A DNA stretch of 64,000 nt from an uncultured Aquimarina sp. (GTDB lineage Bacteria; Bacteroidota; Bacteroidia; Flavobacteriales; Flavobacteriaceae). Below are positions 46,953 to 57,047 of the stretch, piece after piece; positions within the stretch are counted from its first letter, which is position 1, and each line of letters opens with the position of its first letter. Under the pieces are notes generated by a model. It saw only the letters and a program-made list of their open reading frames with translations. It searched no databases and was not told where the DNA came from. The stretch is from positions 1 to 64,000 of the forward strand of contig CANMLL010000002.1 in the NCBI GenBank assembly GCA_947498775.1, given 5' to 3'. Made by a program: the position numbers and the translations under genes.

Positions 46953-49235
46953 TTATTTCTTTTTTATAAATTTTTCAGAGAGAAATTTTTGGGAACTTGT
47001 TCCCACCATAATCTCAAACTCTCCAGGTTCCACAACAAATTTTCCCAAATTATTATAAAACCCTAACTCTTTATCGGTTATTATAAATTCTAACTTTCTG
47101 GATTCATTAGGTTCATAAAAGAACTTACTAAATCCTTTCAACTCTTTTACAGGTCGGGTTACACTTGCTGATATATCGCAAATATATACTTGTGTAATTT
47201 CTTCACCTCCCATCTCTCCAATATTTTTTACAGTGACAGAGACTTTAATATTATCATTGTCAGTACTATCAATTTTGAGATCTGAATATGCAAAGGAGGT
47301 ATAACTCAACCCGTGACCAAATGGATATAAGGGTTCTTTAGATTCATCTGTATATCGAGAATAAAGAACAGTTTCCAAAGGCCCTGGTCTACCTGTATTA
47401 TAGTGATTGTAATAAATGGGAATTTGTCCTACGCTTCTTGGAAAAGTCATTGTCAATTTACCGCCAGGATTATGATCTCCAAATAATACTTGAGCAATAG
47501 CATTTCCACTTTGTGATCCTAAATGCCATGCCTCTAAAATTGCCGGAACATGTTCATCTGCCCACGTTAAGGTAAGGGGCCTTCCATTCATCAAGACTAA
47601 TACTATATTTGTATTTACTTCAAAAATTGCTTCTAAAAGTTGTTGTTGTAGTCCCGGAAGTCCCAGTTTAGCGCGACTTCTTGATTCTCCAGATTGTAAT
47701 GCGTGTTCCCCTAGCACCATGATAACTATATCAGAATTTTTGGCAAGTTGTATAGCCTCCCGAAATCCGGTTTTATTCGTCATGTTGATATCCAGTTTAT
47801 CTCCGAATTCCGGTGTTCCTGAAACAAAATCTACTCCTTTCTGAAAATTTAAATCATTAGTATATTTTCTCAACCCTTCTAACACTGAGACAGCGCTATT
47901 CTTTTTTGCTTGAGCACGCCAATTACCTAAGGGATTATCTTTATCATCGGCCAGAGGGCCGATCAAAGCTATTTTTTTCTGTTTTTTATCAATCGGTAAT
48001 ATATTTTGCTTATTTTTTAATAGAACTATGGATTTTTTTGCAAGCTCAAGCGCAAATTTTTCATGATCCTCATGACCAATCATTGTTTTCTCTCGATCGT
48101 TATCACAGTATTGAAATGGATCATCAAACAATCCGAGCTTATATTTCACTCTAAGGATACGTCTAACTGCTTCATTAACAACCTCTATTCGAACACTATT
48201 ATTTTTTACGGCCTGCTTAAGATGATTGATAAAAATATAGGATTCCATATCCATATCAAGACCTGCGTTTGCTGATAATTCTGCAGCTTGAGCTTTGTTC
48301 TTGGCAAATCCGTGATCTACCATTTGTTCTCCAGAACCCCAATCAGACACAACAAATCCCCGAAATTGCCATTTTTGTTTTAAAATCTGGCGTAATAACG
48401 TAGCATCACCTGTAGTAGGTATACCATTGAGGATATTATAAGAGGTCATAAATGTCTGCACATTCTGATCCACTGCGGATTTAAAAGGAGGTAATATAAC
48501 ATTATAAAGGGTGGAAGTCCCAACATCTACCGTGTTATAATCTCGTCCAGCTTCGGCAAATCCGTATCCGGCAAAATGTTTTGCACAAGCAGCTATCGTA
48601 TTATTAAAAGAAAGGTTGTCTCCCTGAAATCCCTTTACTCTCGCGTTGGCTATCGCTGAACCCAGGTGTGGATCTTCTCCTGCTCCTTCCATCACTCTAC
48701 CCCAGCGTGCATCTCTTGAAATATCAACCATTGGGGCAAAAGTCCAGTTCAGACCAGCAGCAGATGCTTCTATAGCCGCAATCCGAGCGGACTTTTCAAT
48801 GACTGATAAATCCCAGCTTGAGGCTTCGGCTAAGGGTATAGGAAATTGTGTCTGATATCCGTGGATTACATCGGCTCCAAATAATAAAGGAATTCCTAAT
48901 CGTGATTCGTATACTGCTAATTCCTGTAATTTTCTAACTTCTGTAGCCCCTTTCACATTGAGAACTGCACCAATAAGACCTCGCTTAACCTGATTATATT
49001 TTTTCTTTGCCTCACCTTCTGTCGGAATAGGATCTGTGGATTTCCAGAACTCAACATATTGATTCATCTGCCCTATTTTTTCATCCAAAGTCATGAGTTT
49101 TACGATTGAATCAACTTTTTGCTCGATATATTTCGAACTATCTTGCACTTGCTGTTGACAAAAAACAATCTGTACACAAAGCATAATTGTGATGACTGTT
49201 AGTGGTTTAATTTTAGTTACAAGGAATAGGCTCAT
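46953..49235 (-). CDS. GH3 beta-glycosidase (BglX-like)
   Basis: This 760-residue exported enzyme has a signal peptide ending VFCQ (about 1-27). The GH3 N-domain holds LLFGADVIHGYQTQFPIPLAEAS, FAPMVDISRDARWGRVMEGAGEDP, CAKHFAGYG and the nucleophile Asp in GFVVSDWGSG (about 299). The (alpha/beta)6 C-domain follows (SIVLLKNKQNILPI, GESRSRAKLGLPGLQQQLL), with a terminal fibronectin-III-like domain. Likely activities are beta-glucosidase or beta-xylosidase. It is the first gene of a three-gene - operon, divergent from a second GH3, with an operator palindrome and a 44-bp perfect palindrome just upstream. Confidence 0.9.
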   Translation of the reverse strand: MSLFLVTKIKPLTVITIMLCVQIVFCQQQVQDSSKYIEQKVDSIVKLMTLDEKIGQMNQYVEFWKSTDPIPTEGEAKKKYNQVKRGLIGAVLNVKGATEVRKLQELAVYESRLGIPLLFGADVIHGYQTQFPIPLAEASSWDLSVIEKSARIAAIEASAAGLNWTFAPMVDISRDARWGRVMEGAGEDPHLGSAIANARVKGFQGDNLSFNNTIAACAKHFAGYGFAEAGRDYNTVDVGTSTLYNVILPPFKSAVDQNVQTFMTSYNILNGIPTTGDATLLRQILKQKWQFRGFVVSDWGSGEQMVDHGFAKNKAQAAELSANAGLDMDMESYIFINHLKQAVKNNSVRIEVVNEAVRRILRVKYKLGLFDDPFQYCDNDREKTMIGHEDHEKFALELAKKSIVLLKNKQNILPIDKKQKKIALIGPLADDKDNPLGNWRAQAKKNSAVSVLEGLRKYTNDLNFQKGVDFVSGTPEFGDKLDINMTNKTGFREAIQLAKNSDIVIMVLGEHALQSGESRSRAKLGLPGLQQQLLEAIFEVNTNIVLVLMNGRPLTLTWADEHVPAILEAWHLGSQSGNAIAQVLFGDHNPGGKLTMTFPRSVGQIPIYYNHYNTGRPGPLETVLYSRYTDESKEPLYPFGHGLSYTSFAYSDLKIDSTDNDNIKVSVTVKNIGEMGGEEITQVYICDISASVTRPVKELKGFSKFFYEPNESRKLEFIITDKELGFYNNLGKFVVEPGEFEIMVGTSSQKFLSEKFIKKK

Positions 49236-49263
49236 TTGAAAATTTTGTAAAAAAACAGGAATA

Positions 49264-49307
49264 AAATATTTTGATTAGATTCAAATTTGAATCTAATCAA
49301 AATATTT
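49264..49307. repeat. 44-bp perfect palindrome upstream of GH3
   Basis: Two 22-bp arms (49264-49285 and 49286-49307) are exact reverse complements with no loop. The centre reads gattcaaatttgaatc. It lies 29 bp before the ATG of the - strand GH3 and 32 bp from the LacI-type operator. It could be a leader hairpin, a large regulator site or the footprint of a former element. Confidence 0.8.
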
Positions 49308-49338
49308 GCATACTATTTGTATAAAAAGTATATATTTG

Positions 49339-49352
49339 GTTAAACGTTTAAC
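49339..49352. promoter_or_regulatory. Operator: perfect palindrome gttaaacgtttaac
   Basis: This sequence is identical over 14 bp to the site at 23073-23086. It sits between the divergent GH3 genes (starts at 49235 and 49475), so one site could govern both directions. Confidence 0.7.
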
Positions 49353-49474
49353 TAAAGTAAACAAATATTCTGTATTAATAAAATTTTAACTTAAATTTTT
49401 ACTAAAATATTCGAGTTGATAAAATTTGAGAATATATTATTAAACTTATAATTTACTTCAAAACAAGAAAGTAT

Positions 49475-51877
49475 ATGAATTTTGCTACATTGTCCACTAC
49501 TATTTTCTTTATCCTACCTGTTTTTTTAAACGCTCAAGAAAAGGAAATGTATCATAAAGACTGGATCGATTTCAATAAAAATGGTGAAAAAGATATCTAT
49601 GAAGATAAGAATGAATCTGTTGATAAACGAATAGAGAATTTACTTTCGCAAATGACGTTAGAAGAAAAAAGTTGTCAAATGGCAACCTTGTATGGATATG
49701 GACGGGTAGTACAAGATGAATTACCGACAGATGCCTGGAAGAATGAAATCTGGAAAGATGGGATTGGTAATATAGATGAGCATCTTAACAATCTGGCCTA
49801 TCATCCAAATTCTGTAACCGATAAGGCATGGCCTCCTTCTAATCATGTTAAAGCCTTGAATACAGTACAGCGTTTCTTTGTAGAACAAACTAGGTTAGGT
49901 ATTCCTGTAGAATTTACCAACGAAGGCATTAGAGGCCTTTGTCATAAAAAGGCCACGAGTTTTCCTTCTCAGATAGGAATCGGTTCTTCCTGGAATAAGA
50001 ATCTCGTAGGCAAGATTGGTGAAATAACGGGGAAAGAAGCTAAATTACTAGGGTATCATAATATATACTCACCTATACTCGATATTGCTCGAGATCCCAG
50101 ATGGGGAAGAACGGTAGAATGTTATGGTGAAGACCCTTATTTGGTGGGTACCCTAGGACAAGAAATGATTAAGGCTCTACAAAAGGAAAAAGTGGTATCT
50201 ACCATCAAACACTTTGCTGCATACAGTAGTCCCAAGGGAGGAAGAGATGGTAAAGCTCGTACGGACCCTCATTTTACAGAAAGAGAATTGTTTTCTTTAT
50301 ATATGGCACCCTTTAAAAAAGCTATAAAAGAAGCAGGTGCACTGGGCATTATGAGTTCATACAATGATTACAATGGTGTGCCAGTAACCGGATCAACTTA
50401 TTTTTTAAATACAATACTTCGGGAGCAATGGGGATTTCAGGGCTATGTTGTATCGGATAGCCGTGCCGTAGAATTTATTTCTGATAAACATAAAGTCGCC
50501 AAAGATCATAAAATGTCAGTTTTACAAGCAGTCGAAGCCGGATTGAATGTCAGGACCGACTTCAGTATGCCACAGGATTATATTCTACCCATCAGAGAAT
50601 TAGTTAAAGAAGGTAAACTATCAATATCCATAATAGACGATAGGGTGCGAGATATTTTACGGGTAAAATTTTGGGAAGGGCTTTTTGATCATCCGTATCA
50701 GAACAATGGAGAGGAAGCAGATCGTTTAGTGAGTAATGCCGAATTTCAGAAAGTTTCTTACCAGGCCTCCAGGGAATCTATAGTGCTTCTTAAAAATGAA
50801 AATAACCTTTTGCCCTTAGACCTAAGCAAATACAAGTCGATTTTAGTAACCGGCCCTAATGCTAAAGCTGTGAATCATTCGATAAGTCGTTACGGACCTT
50901 CAGACATTGATGTGATTTCAGTTTTTGAAGGGATCACAGAAAAATTTCCAAAAACCATTAATATCCAATACACCAAAGGATGTGATTTTTTTGATGAAAA
51001 CTGGCCAGAGAGCGAGATCATTCCTCAAGAGCCTACTAAAAAAGAACAACAAGAGATTGATAAAGCGGTTAACATAGCAAAAACAGTAGATTTAGCCATT
51101 GTAGTTGTAGGTGATGATGAAGAAACAGTAGGTGAGTCAAGATCTAGGACTTCTCTTAATTTGCCAGGCAATCAACAGCAATTAGTCGAAGGTATTTACA
51201 AAACTGGCACACCGGTAGTGGTGGTTCTTATCAATGGGCGACCCTTAACTATTAATTGGATTGATAAATATATCCCGGCTGTAGTTGAAGGGTGGTTTCA
51301 AGGCAGATATGGAGGTTATGCCATTGCTGATGTATTAACGGGAGACTATAATCCTGGCGGTAAACTTCCTGTTTCATTTCCGAAATCAGTAGGACAAATC
51401 CCAATGAATTTTCCATCTAAACCGGAGGCCCAAGCCTCACAACCCTCAAAAGGGCCTAATGGTTCTGGTAAAACCCGCGTTGATGGCTTTTTATATCCTT
51501 TTGGATACGGCCTTAGCTATACTTCTTTTGACTATTCTAATTTGAAAATTAGCCACGAAAAGTTTGAGGCTACAGACACCATTACCGTTTCTGTTGACGT
51601 TAAAAATACTGGCAACTATAAGGGTGATGAAGTGGTACAACTGTACTTTTCTGACTTTCAATCGAGTGTTACGGTGTATGAGAAGCAATTAAGAGGTTTC
51701 CAAAGAATAACACTAAAACCCAATGAACAAAAGACCATTACTTTTAAGCTTGCAGCAGAAGACTTTGGACTCTACAATAGGAACATGGATTTCATTACCG
51801 AACCAGGAACGTTTGAAATCATGATTGGCAAGTCTTCAGAAGATATTGTACTAAAAGACACTATTGTTTACGAGTAA
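49475..51877 (+). CDS. GH3 beta-glycosidase (xylosidase/exo-glycosidase type)
   Basis: This 800-residue protein has a signal peptide ending LNAQ (about 1-21). A short acidic segment, WIDFNKNGEKDIYEDKNE (about 30-47), resembles a single EF-hand/dockerin-like Ca loop before the catalytic domain. The GH3 core follows: FTNEGIRGLCHKKATSFPSQIG, YSPILDIARDPRWGRTVECYGEDP, STIKHFAAYSSPKGGRDG and the nucleophile Asp in YVVSDSRAVEFI (about 327). Then come the C-domain (SIVLLKNENNLLPL, GESRSRTSLNLPG) and a terminal fibronectin-III-like domain. It is quite different from the BglX-like neighbour and closer to xylosidase-type GH3 enzymes. It is transcribed alone and ends 44 bp from the convergent GH2 gene. 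Confidence 0.9.
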   Translation: MNFATLSTTIFFILPVFLNAQEKEMYHKDWIDFNKNGEKDIYEDKNESVDKRIENLLSQMTLEEKSCQMATLYGYGRVVQDELPTDAWKNEIWKDGIGNIDEHLNNLAYHPNSVTDKAWPPSNHVKALNTVQRFFVEQTRLGIPVEFTNEGIRGLCHKKATSFPSQIGIGSSWNKNLVGKIGEITGKEAKLLGYHNIYSPILDIARDPRWGRTVECYGEDPYLVGTLGQEMIKALQKEKVVSTIKHFAAYSSPKGGRDGKARTDPHFTERELFSLYMAPFKKAIKEAGALGIMSSYNDYNGVPVTGSTYFLNTILREQWGFQGYVVSDSRAVEFISDKHKVAKDHKMSVLQAVEAGLNVRTDFSMPQDYILPIRELVKEGKLSISIIDDRVRDILRVKFWEGLFDHPYQNNGEEADRLVSNAEFQKVSYQASRESIVLLKNENNLLPLDLSKYKSILVTGPNAKAVNHSISRYGPSDIDVISVFEGITEKFPKTINIQYTKGCDFFDENWPESEIIPQEPTKKEQQEIDKAVNIAKTVDLAIVVVGDDEETVGESRSRTSLNLPGNQQQLVEGIYKTGTPVVVVLINGRPLTINWIDKYIPAVVEGWFQGRYGGYAIADVLTGDYNPGGKLPVSFPKSVGQIPMNFPSKPEAQASQPSKGPNGSGKTRVDGFLYPFGYGLSYTSFDYSNLKISHEKFEATDTITVSVDVKNTGNYKGDEVVQLYFSDFQSSVTVYEKQLRGFQRITLKPNEQKTITFKLAAEDFGLYNRNMDFITEPGTFEIMIGKSSEDIVLKDTIVYE

Positions 51878-51921
51878 AAATAGCTCTGTAAGGGGTTGTT
51901 TTCAAAGTCACATCCTCTAAA

Positions 51922-54900
51922 CTAATCAAAGAACGGATATTTTGTATTTGCCTTGGAAGTACTAAGTATCTTAAAGCTGTCTTGGATGATACCAAACTCT
52001 GACGCTGGAAGTGGCTTTTTTGGTGCTTTAAAACGTGTACCCATTCCCGATACACCTACATTATGACTCAGTGTTATTTGCTCATCTATTTTTCCGAATG
52101 ATACGTTCGCCGCATTGCAAACCCATAAAGGACTCTGTGCTCCATCGCCTTTTAGAGTAATTATATCTACCTTAGCTCTGTTGCCGTCAAAAATATATTT
52201 GTTATTTTTAGACATGGAATAAAAGCCTCTTATGGCCAATTCGTGCTTATGAGGATACGAATTATAAGGCCCGTCGCCCAACCAGCTTACGGTATTGTAC
52301 ATTGGCGAAAATAAAAAAGCTACACCTAACTCCAGAAAGTAATCCGTACAGTCCTGAGCATTAAGTTCATAGTGATAGTCTATAGAACCATCTTGTCTAA
52401 TCGTTAAGATATTACTTAAAAGTATTGTTTCCTTTGGATTACCTGGCCTGTGAAACTCGTATACGGTCATTAAAAACTTATCCTCTGCCTTTTCATAATA
52501 GCTCATTTTTTGCAACTTTGCATTTTTGAGAATTGCAGGCTCCCAAAACTTACTCTTAAGTTGTTCCCTATACATTTTACGCTCAGAAACATTTGGTTTT
52601 CTTCCTACACATAAATAAGGTCCGGTCATTTGAACCTTGCTATCAGCTAGGAATTGAATTGTACCCTCCGGATTAATTTTAAGGGTAGCTTTATCATCAC
52701 CGCTAAGCACAATCTCATCAGGCACCTTTTTAGCTTTCAGACTTTCAAATCTCTCTTTAATACTGTTAAAACTCTTATCAGACTTATTCCAATAATTTTT
52801 CACACCACTATCTGAAAGAAGTTTAATAGTATGCTCATAAATCATACGATTGTTATGATCTACTACCTCCAGGTGAAGTAAGTTTTCTGAATTGTTTAAA
52901 TTGGGTAATTGGAAACTAGGTACGTTTATCTTTACTGTATCACGTGCAGTAATAGAATATTTAGACTCAAATGACGCAACTTCCTTATTATTTGAGGTTA
53001 TTTTCCACAAAAATTTTGCCTTATCCGTACTAATAAAATCATAATGGTTAACACAAGTAACACTCAAATCGGCAGTGGTATCTTTTAGAGTGACACTTTC
53101 TTCTAATATTTTAATTGGTGTGTACACTTTTTTGGTTTGATAAAAATCTACAGAAGGGGTTCGGTCGGCAAAAACCAATCCATCATTTCCAAATTCACCT
53201 CTACCATCAAGAATCGTTTTTTCATCTAACCAAAAGTCGGTAGAAATATCATGAGGATGTTTGAAACCACTGTTGGATATGTAAGGATCTAAGACATTGG
53301 TCAAAAAATCTTCTGTATTATTATCTTTTTCACTATTCTTACTCGATTGATTATTGGAGCTTGAAGCTATATTACCATTAACTTCCCTACGGATGCCCTG
53401 ATCCATCCAATGCCATATAATCCCACCTACAAACTTATCTGATCTTTGCATAATATCCCATTTCTCGGCTAGAGCCCCGAAAGCCTGTCCACTTGAATGG
53501 TTATATTCTGTTATTAAAATCGGGTAACGGATAGATGTGTTGTTTTTAAGTACTTCAAGATGAGATGTGTTTGAATAGTGAATTGAAAATACATCTAAAA
53601 AATCTGGAATTCCAGAGTATAGGTTTGGGTCTTCATAACTCAAATTCCCTCCAGGATATAGTACAGGTCGTGTGCTATCTAACATTTTAAGGAACCTGGC
53701 ACCCTTATTTATATACTGCGAGGCCGTATGCTCATTGCCAAAACACCATAAGATATTGGAAGTACTGTTTTTATCACGGTCAAACGACAATTGTGTACGA
53801 GATAAGATGGCTGCCAGAAAGCCTGGGTTATCTAATTTTCTATTGGTATTTATAGGAATTTCATTTAGAACATACATCCCAAGCTCGTCGCAAACTTCAA
53901 GCAAGTGCGGATTTGGTGGATAATGTGAGCACCTTACCGTATTTATATTTGCTTCTTTCATAAGCTTTATATCTTGTATGCGTTGCTCATCGGTAACTGC
54001 CATACCAGTATCCCAATGAAGCTCGTGCAATCCTACTCCTCGCATTTTAATGGGGCTACCGTTTAATTTAAGAATGCCATTTTCTATGGTAACTTCTCTT
54101 AAGCCAACTCTTTTGGTTATTTGATGCACAAACTTACCATCTTCTTTTAACCCGATTTTTAAATCATATAATTCCGGTATTTCAGCATTCCATAAATGTG
54201 GTTGTTCAATGTTAAAGCTAAATGATACCGGACTCGGTGAGCGATAATCATCAATCCAGTAGACTTTCTTATTTGCCGTTGCTATTAAGTTATCACGATA
54301 GCTAAGTTCTACATCCAAAGAAAGCTCTGGTAAGTCTACTTGTTCATAATTGTATATGTAAAACTTATCCTCGTAAAAATAGTTTACAACTATGTCTCCG
54401 CTTAAGGTGGCTTGGGTGCTATCTTTAACAATGGTTTTTAGCGTATAATCCTCAATATGTGCCATAGGCAGTGCGGACAAATAAACGTCCCTGAAAATTC
54501 CTGAAAGCGCCCAACTATCGTGATAATCAAAGTCTTTATGAGGAAAATCGCGATACACTTTTAGGACTAAAGCATTGGGTTTATCATCGTGTACGAAATG
54601 GGTTATGTTAAACTGGGATCGATTATAAGGATTTTCAAAAAAGCCTATTTCTTTACCATTCAACCAAAGTTCAAATCCATAGGCTACACCTTCGAAAGTA
54701 AGAACGACGTTTTTCTCTTTCCATGCTTTTGGTAAAGAAAATTCTCTTCGGTATACGCCAACGACACTGTCGGGAATGCTTCTTCCATAATGTGGTACTT
54801 CAAAACCTTGCATTTCCCAATTTCCGGGAACTTTAATATCATCCCATTGGCTATCATTAAAGTTGATTTCAGAAAAAATGGATGGCTTAATGGAGCTTTG

Positions 54901-55038
54901 CTCTCTAAAAAGTTTAAATTTCCAATCTCCATTTAAACTATTGAACCACTTCAATTCTTCATATTCTTGCGCAATGATGACTGTGTTAACAGCAAAGAAC
55001 ATCTTCAAAAATAGCGTATAAAAAGTATTTTTTTTCAT
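51922..55038 (-). CDS. GH2 beta-galactosidase-like enzyme (LacZ type)
   Basis: The protein has 1038 residues, in the LacZ size range, with an N-terminal signal-like segment (TLFLKMFFAVNTVIIAQ). The five-domain order is visible: jelly roll with DWKFKLF..., WDDIKVPGNWEMQGF and YNRSQFNITHFV; an Ig-like domain; and a TIM barrel with MRGVGLHELHWDTG and the acid/base Glu in WCFGNEHTAS (about 434). The nucleophile Glu is in LITEYNHSSGQAFG (about 510). A linker and a C-terminal Bgal_small-type domain (SWLGDGPYNSYPHKHE) close the protein. The active sugar may be a galactoside or a related residue. It follows the second susD on the same strand, but a terminator and a 442-bp gap lie between them. Confidence 0.88.
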   Translation of the reverse strand: MKKNTFYTLFLKMFFAVNTVIIAQEYEELKWFNSLNGDWKFKLFREQSSIKPSIFSEINFNDSQWDDIKVPGNWEMQGFEVPHYGRSIPDSVVGVYRREFSLPKAWKEKNVVLTFEGVAYGFELWLNGKEIGFFENPYNRSQFNITHFVHDDKPNALVLKVYRDFPHKDFDYHDSWALSGIFRDVYLSALPMAHIEDYTLKTIVKDSTQATLSGDIVVNYFYEDKFYIYNYEQVDLPELSLDVELSYRDNLIATANKKVYWIDDYRSPSPVSFSFNIEQPHLWNAEIPELYDLKIGLKEDGKFVHQITKRVGLREVTIENGILKLNGSPIKMRGVGLHELHWDTGMAVTDEQRIQDIKLMKEANINTVRCSHYPPNPHLLEVCDELGMYVLNEIPINTNRKLDNPGFLAAILSRTQLSFDRDKNSTSNILWCFGNEHTASQYINKGARFLKMLDSTRPVLYPGGNLSYEDPNLYSGIPDFLDVFSIHYSNTSHLEVLKNNTSIRYPILITEYNHSSGQAFGALAEKWDIMQRSDKFVGGIIWHWMDQGIRREVNGNIASSSNNQSSKNSEKDNNTEDFLTNVLDPYISNSGFKHPHDISTDFWLDEKTILDGRGEFGNDGLVFADRTPSVDFYQTKKVYTPIKILEESVTLKDTTADLSVTCVNHYDFISTDKAKFLWKITSNNKEVASFESKYSITARDTVKINVPSFQLPNLNNSENLLHLEVVDHNNRMIYEHTIKLLSDSGVKNYWNKSDKSFNSIKERFESLKAKKVPDEIVLSGDDKATLKINPEGTIQFLADSKVQMTGPYLCVGRKPNVSERKMYREQLKSKFWEPAILKNAKLQKMSYYEKAEDKFLMTVYEFHRPGNPKETILLSNILTIRQDGSIDYHYELNAQDCTDYFLELGVAFLFSPMYNTVSWLGDGPYNSYPHKHELAIRGFYSMSKNNKYIFDGNRAKVDIITLKGDGAQSPLWVCNAANVSFGKIDEQITLSHNVGVSGMGTRFKAPKKPLPASEFGIIQDSFKILSTSKANTKYPFFD

Positions 55039-55319
55039 TTAAATCTTTCCTAAAGTGTTATTAATACCTGATCCTGATGGTTCTAACCATTTTAAAACAA
55101 TAACTAAAAGACCACACAAAAACCATGTATTTTAATCGATAACCCTTTCATGATTTCCTTTCATTGTGAAAACAACTTTTTAAAATTGAAACAAAAACAT
55201 TATCGCTTAACCTGATTGTACTAACAACCATTTAAAACTAGTTAATTCAAATATACATTGCTAAATCAATATAAAACAACACAAATCTTTAATTAAATAA
55301 AAGTCAGAAACACGTTCCG

Positions 55320-55340
55320 TGGAATTTACGCAAAATTCCA
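55320..55340. repeat. Hairpin between susD2 terminator and GH2
   Basis: The arms tggaattt (55320-55327) and aaattcca (55333-55340) flank the 5-nt loop acgca. There is no T-tract on either strand, so it is not an obvious terminator. Its role is unknown. Confidence 0.45.
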
Positions 55341-55400
55341 ATAGTCTTTGGATATATGTCGATTAATGAATGATTAAACAGAGATACAGTTACTTCCTTT

Positions 55401-55440
55401 TAAAAAATCAGGCCTATTCACTAAAATAAATAAGCCTGAT
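55401..55440 (-). terminator. Intrinsic terminator after susD2
   Basis: Arms 55407-55413 (atcaggc) and 55434-55440 (gcctgat), extended by further pairing inside, are followed on - by six T residues. It lies about 40 nt after the susD2 stop and would end the susC2-susD2 transcript. Confidence 0.8.
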
Positions 55441-55480
55441 GCTAAAAGAACAATACAAAAACTAACTCAAACTAATCACA

Positions 55481-57028
55481 TTAATATCCATCGTTATTTG
55501 GTGCTAAATTTGGATTTCGTACCAATTCATCGCCGGGTAATGGGAAAAGGTAATCCCGATCAGGATTAAAATTAGGTTGATTTTCAAGCCCACCGGGGCC
55601 AAAAACTTCAGTTCCTAACCTGCGCCTTTTGATATCGAACCATCTTTTAAATTCGAAAGCCAACTCCCATTTTCTTTCTTCCAGTACTAAATCTCGGAAG
55701 TCATTCAGTGATAACCCTGCAGCAACATCTGCTGGGAACGCGGAACCATTACCCATTCGTGCTCTGGCCCGAACCCTATTTACATATCCAACGGCTTCCG
55801 CACTACCCGGAGATATTTCATTCAATGCTTCTGCTGCAATCAATAATACTTCAGCATATCGCATCATAGCATAGTTACGTGCCGAGGCTCGACCGTTACC
55901 AGAAGCTGTTTGACCTGGAAATCTTGTGTATTTCGCAATATAGGCACTTTGGATATTTCTGGCATCAAAGTCTGGGAATCTGGTGAAAGGTTCGACAATA
56001 CCATTAAAGATTCCTGTGGTATCCAGACTTACCTCTTTACGATAGTCTCTTCCATCCCATGTATTATAAACTTCAACGGTTGGAACTGCCACAGACCATC
56101 CTCCGCCAATTCCTCCTTTTTCATTAGCCCTGATACCAGTAAGTGCCGCATGGTAGTCATTTCCGTTATTACCGTTGGTAAAACTATTAAAATCTAAATT
56201 CCACAGCGGTTCTCTGATATTCCCTGTTTCATCTGCATCGAAAAGAACTTGAAAATCATCTTCTAAAGTCAAATCAAATGTTCCTTCATTATCAATCACA
56301 AATTTTGCCTCTTCATAAGCACTTTGAAATTCATCTTGATCATTGTTGCCATTAAGTGTGGCTAGTGTTAAATGTACCGAAGCCAAATATGCAGCTGCAG
56401 TAGCTTTAGAAGGCAACGCCCTTGTAGGTTGCCGATCAGGCAACCAAGTTTTGGCATATTCTAAATCTGCTATGATATTTTCATAGATTTCATCTACCGA
56501 TGATTTTGGTAAAGATCCGGAATCATCTCCTGAGACAACCGGAGAATCTAAATATGGAACTTCTCCGAACAAACGAACTAACAGATAATAACTCCAAGCT
56601 TTTACAAAATGTGCCTGAGCCTTCACAGAGTTAACACGTTCTTCTGGTATAGAAGTTAATGTTTCGGCTCCCGCAATTCCCTCGTTACAAGCAGCAATCA
56701 TCTGATAGGTTGTTCCCCAAAAAACTGTAATCATCCCATTATCATCAGTCATTTGAAACAAATCGACGTCTTTACGCCGTTGGGGTGTTCCTTGATCTCC
56801 AATAGACACCAAATCACCTCGCAACATAATCGGCAAACTTGCTTTTCGACCCCAATGTGTCTCTGAAGCCATCACTCCAATAGCTCCATTAACTGTGAGT
56901 TGAACATCATCTAAGCTTGTGAATAATCCTTCCGGAGCCAATAACCCAACTGGATTTTCTTCTAAATCTGAGCATCCTTCTATCAAACCAATAATCAATA
57001 GAAGAAATAAATATTTATAACGTTTCAT
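55481..57028 (-). CDS. SusD/RagB-family nutrient-binding lipoprotein (second pair)
   Basis: This 515-residue surface glycan-binding lipoprotein has a lipobox Cys near 19 (LIGLIEGCSDLEEN). The SusD N-terminal helices (SVKAQAHFVKAWSYYLLVRLFGEVPYL), the middle SKATAAAYLASVHLTLA and the C-terminal block (LRDLVLEERKWELAFEFKRWFDIKR-like, then YLFPLPGDELVRNPNLAPNNDGY) are all present. It lies 19 bp downstream of its SusC partner and is followed by a strong terminator. It differs clearly from the SusD at 5672, so the two pairs probably bind different fragments. Confidence 0.95.
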   Translation of the reverse strand: MKRYKYLFLLLIIGLIEGCSDLEENPVGLLAPEGLFTSLDDVQLTVNGAIGVMASETHWGRKASLPIMLRGDLVSIGDQGTPQRRKDVDLFQMTDDNGMITVFWGTTYQMIAACNEGIAGAETLTSIPEERVNSVKAQAHFVKAWSYYLLVRLFGEVPYLDSPVVSGDDSGSLPKSSVDEIYENIIADLEYAKTWLPDRQPTRALPSKATAAAYLASVHLTLATLNGNNDQDEFQSAYEEAKFVIDNEGTFDLTLEDDFQVLFDADETGNIREPLWNLDFNSFTNGNNGNDYHAALTGIRANEKGGIGGGWSVAVPTVEVYNTWDGRDYRKEVSLDTTGIFNGIVEPFTRFPDFDARNIQSAYIAKYTRFPGQTASGNGRASARNYAMMRYAEVLLIAAEALNEISPGSAEAVGYVNRVRARARMGNGSAFPADVAAGLSLNDFRDLVLEERKWELAFEFKRWFDIKRRRLGTEVFGPGGLENQPNFNPDRDYLFPLPGDELVRNPNLAPNNDGY

Positions 57029-57047
57029 ACGATTAATTTTTATCTAT

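Larger units (their letters stand above)
55039..55480. other. 442-bp gap between susD2 and the GH2 gene
   Basis: The gap holds the susD2 terminator (55401-55440), a further hairpin (55320-55340), and presumably the promoter of the GH2 gene. I see no open frame of note and no copy of the operator palindrome. Confidence 0.6.
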
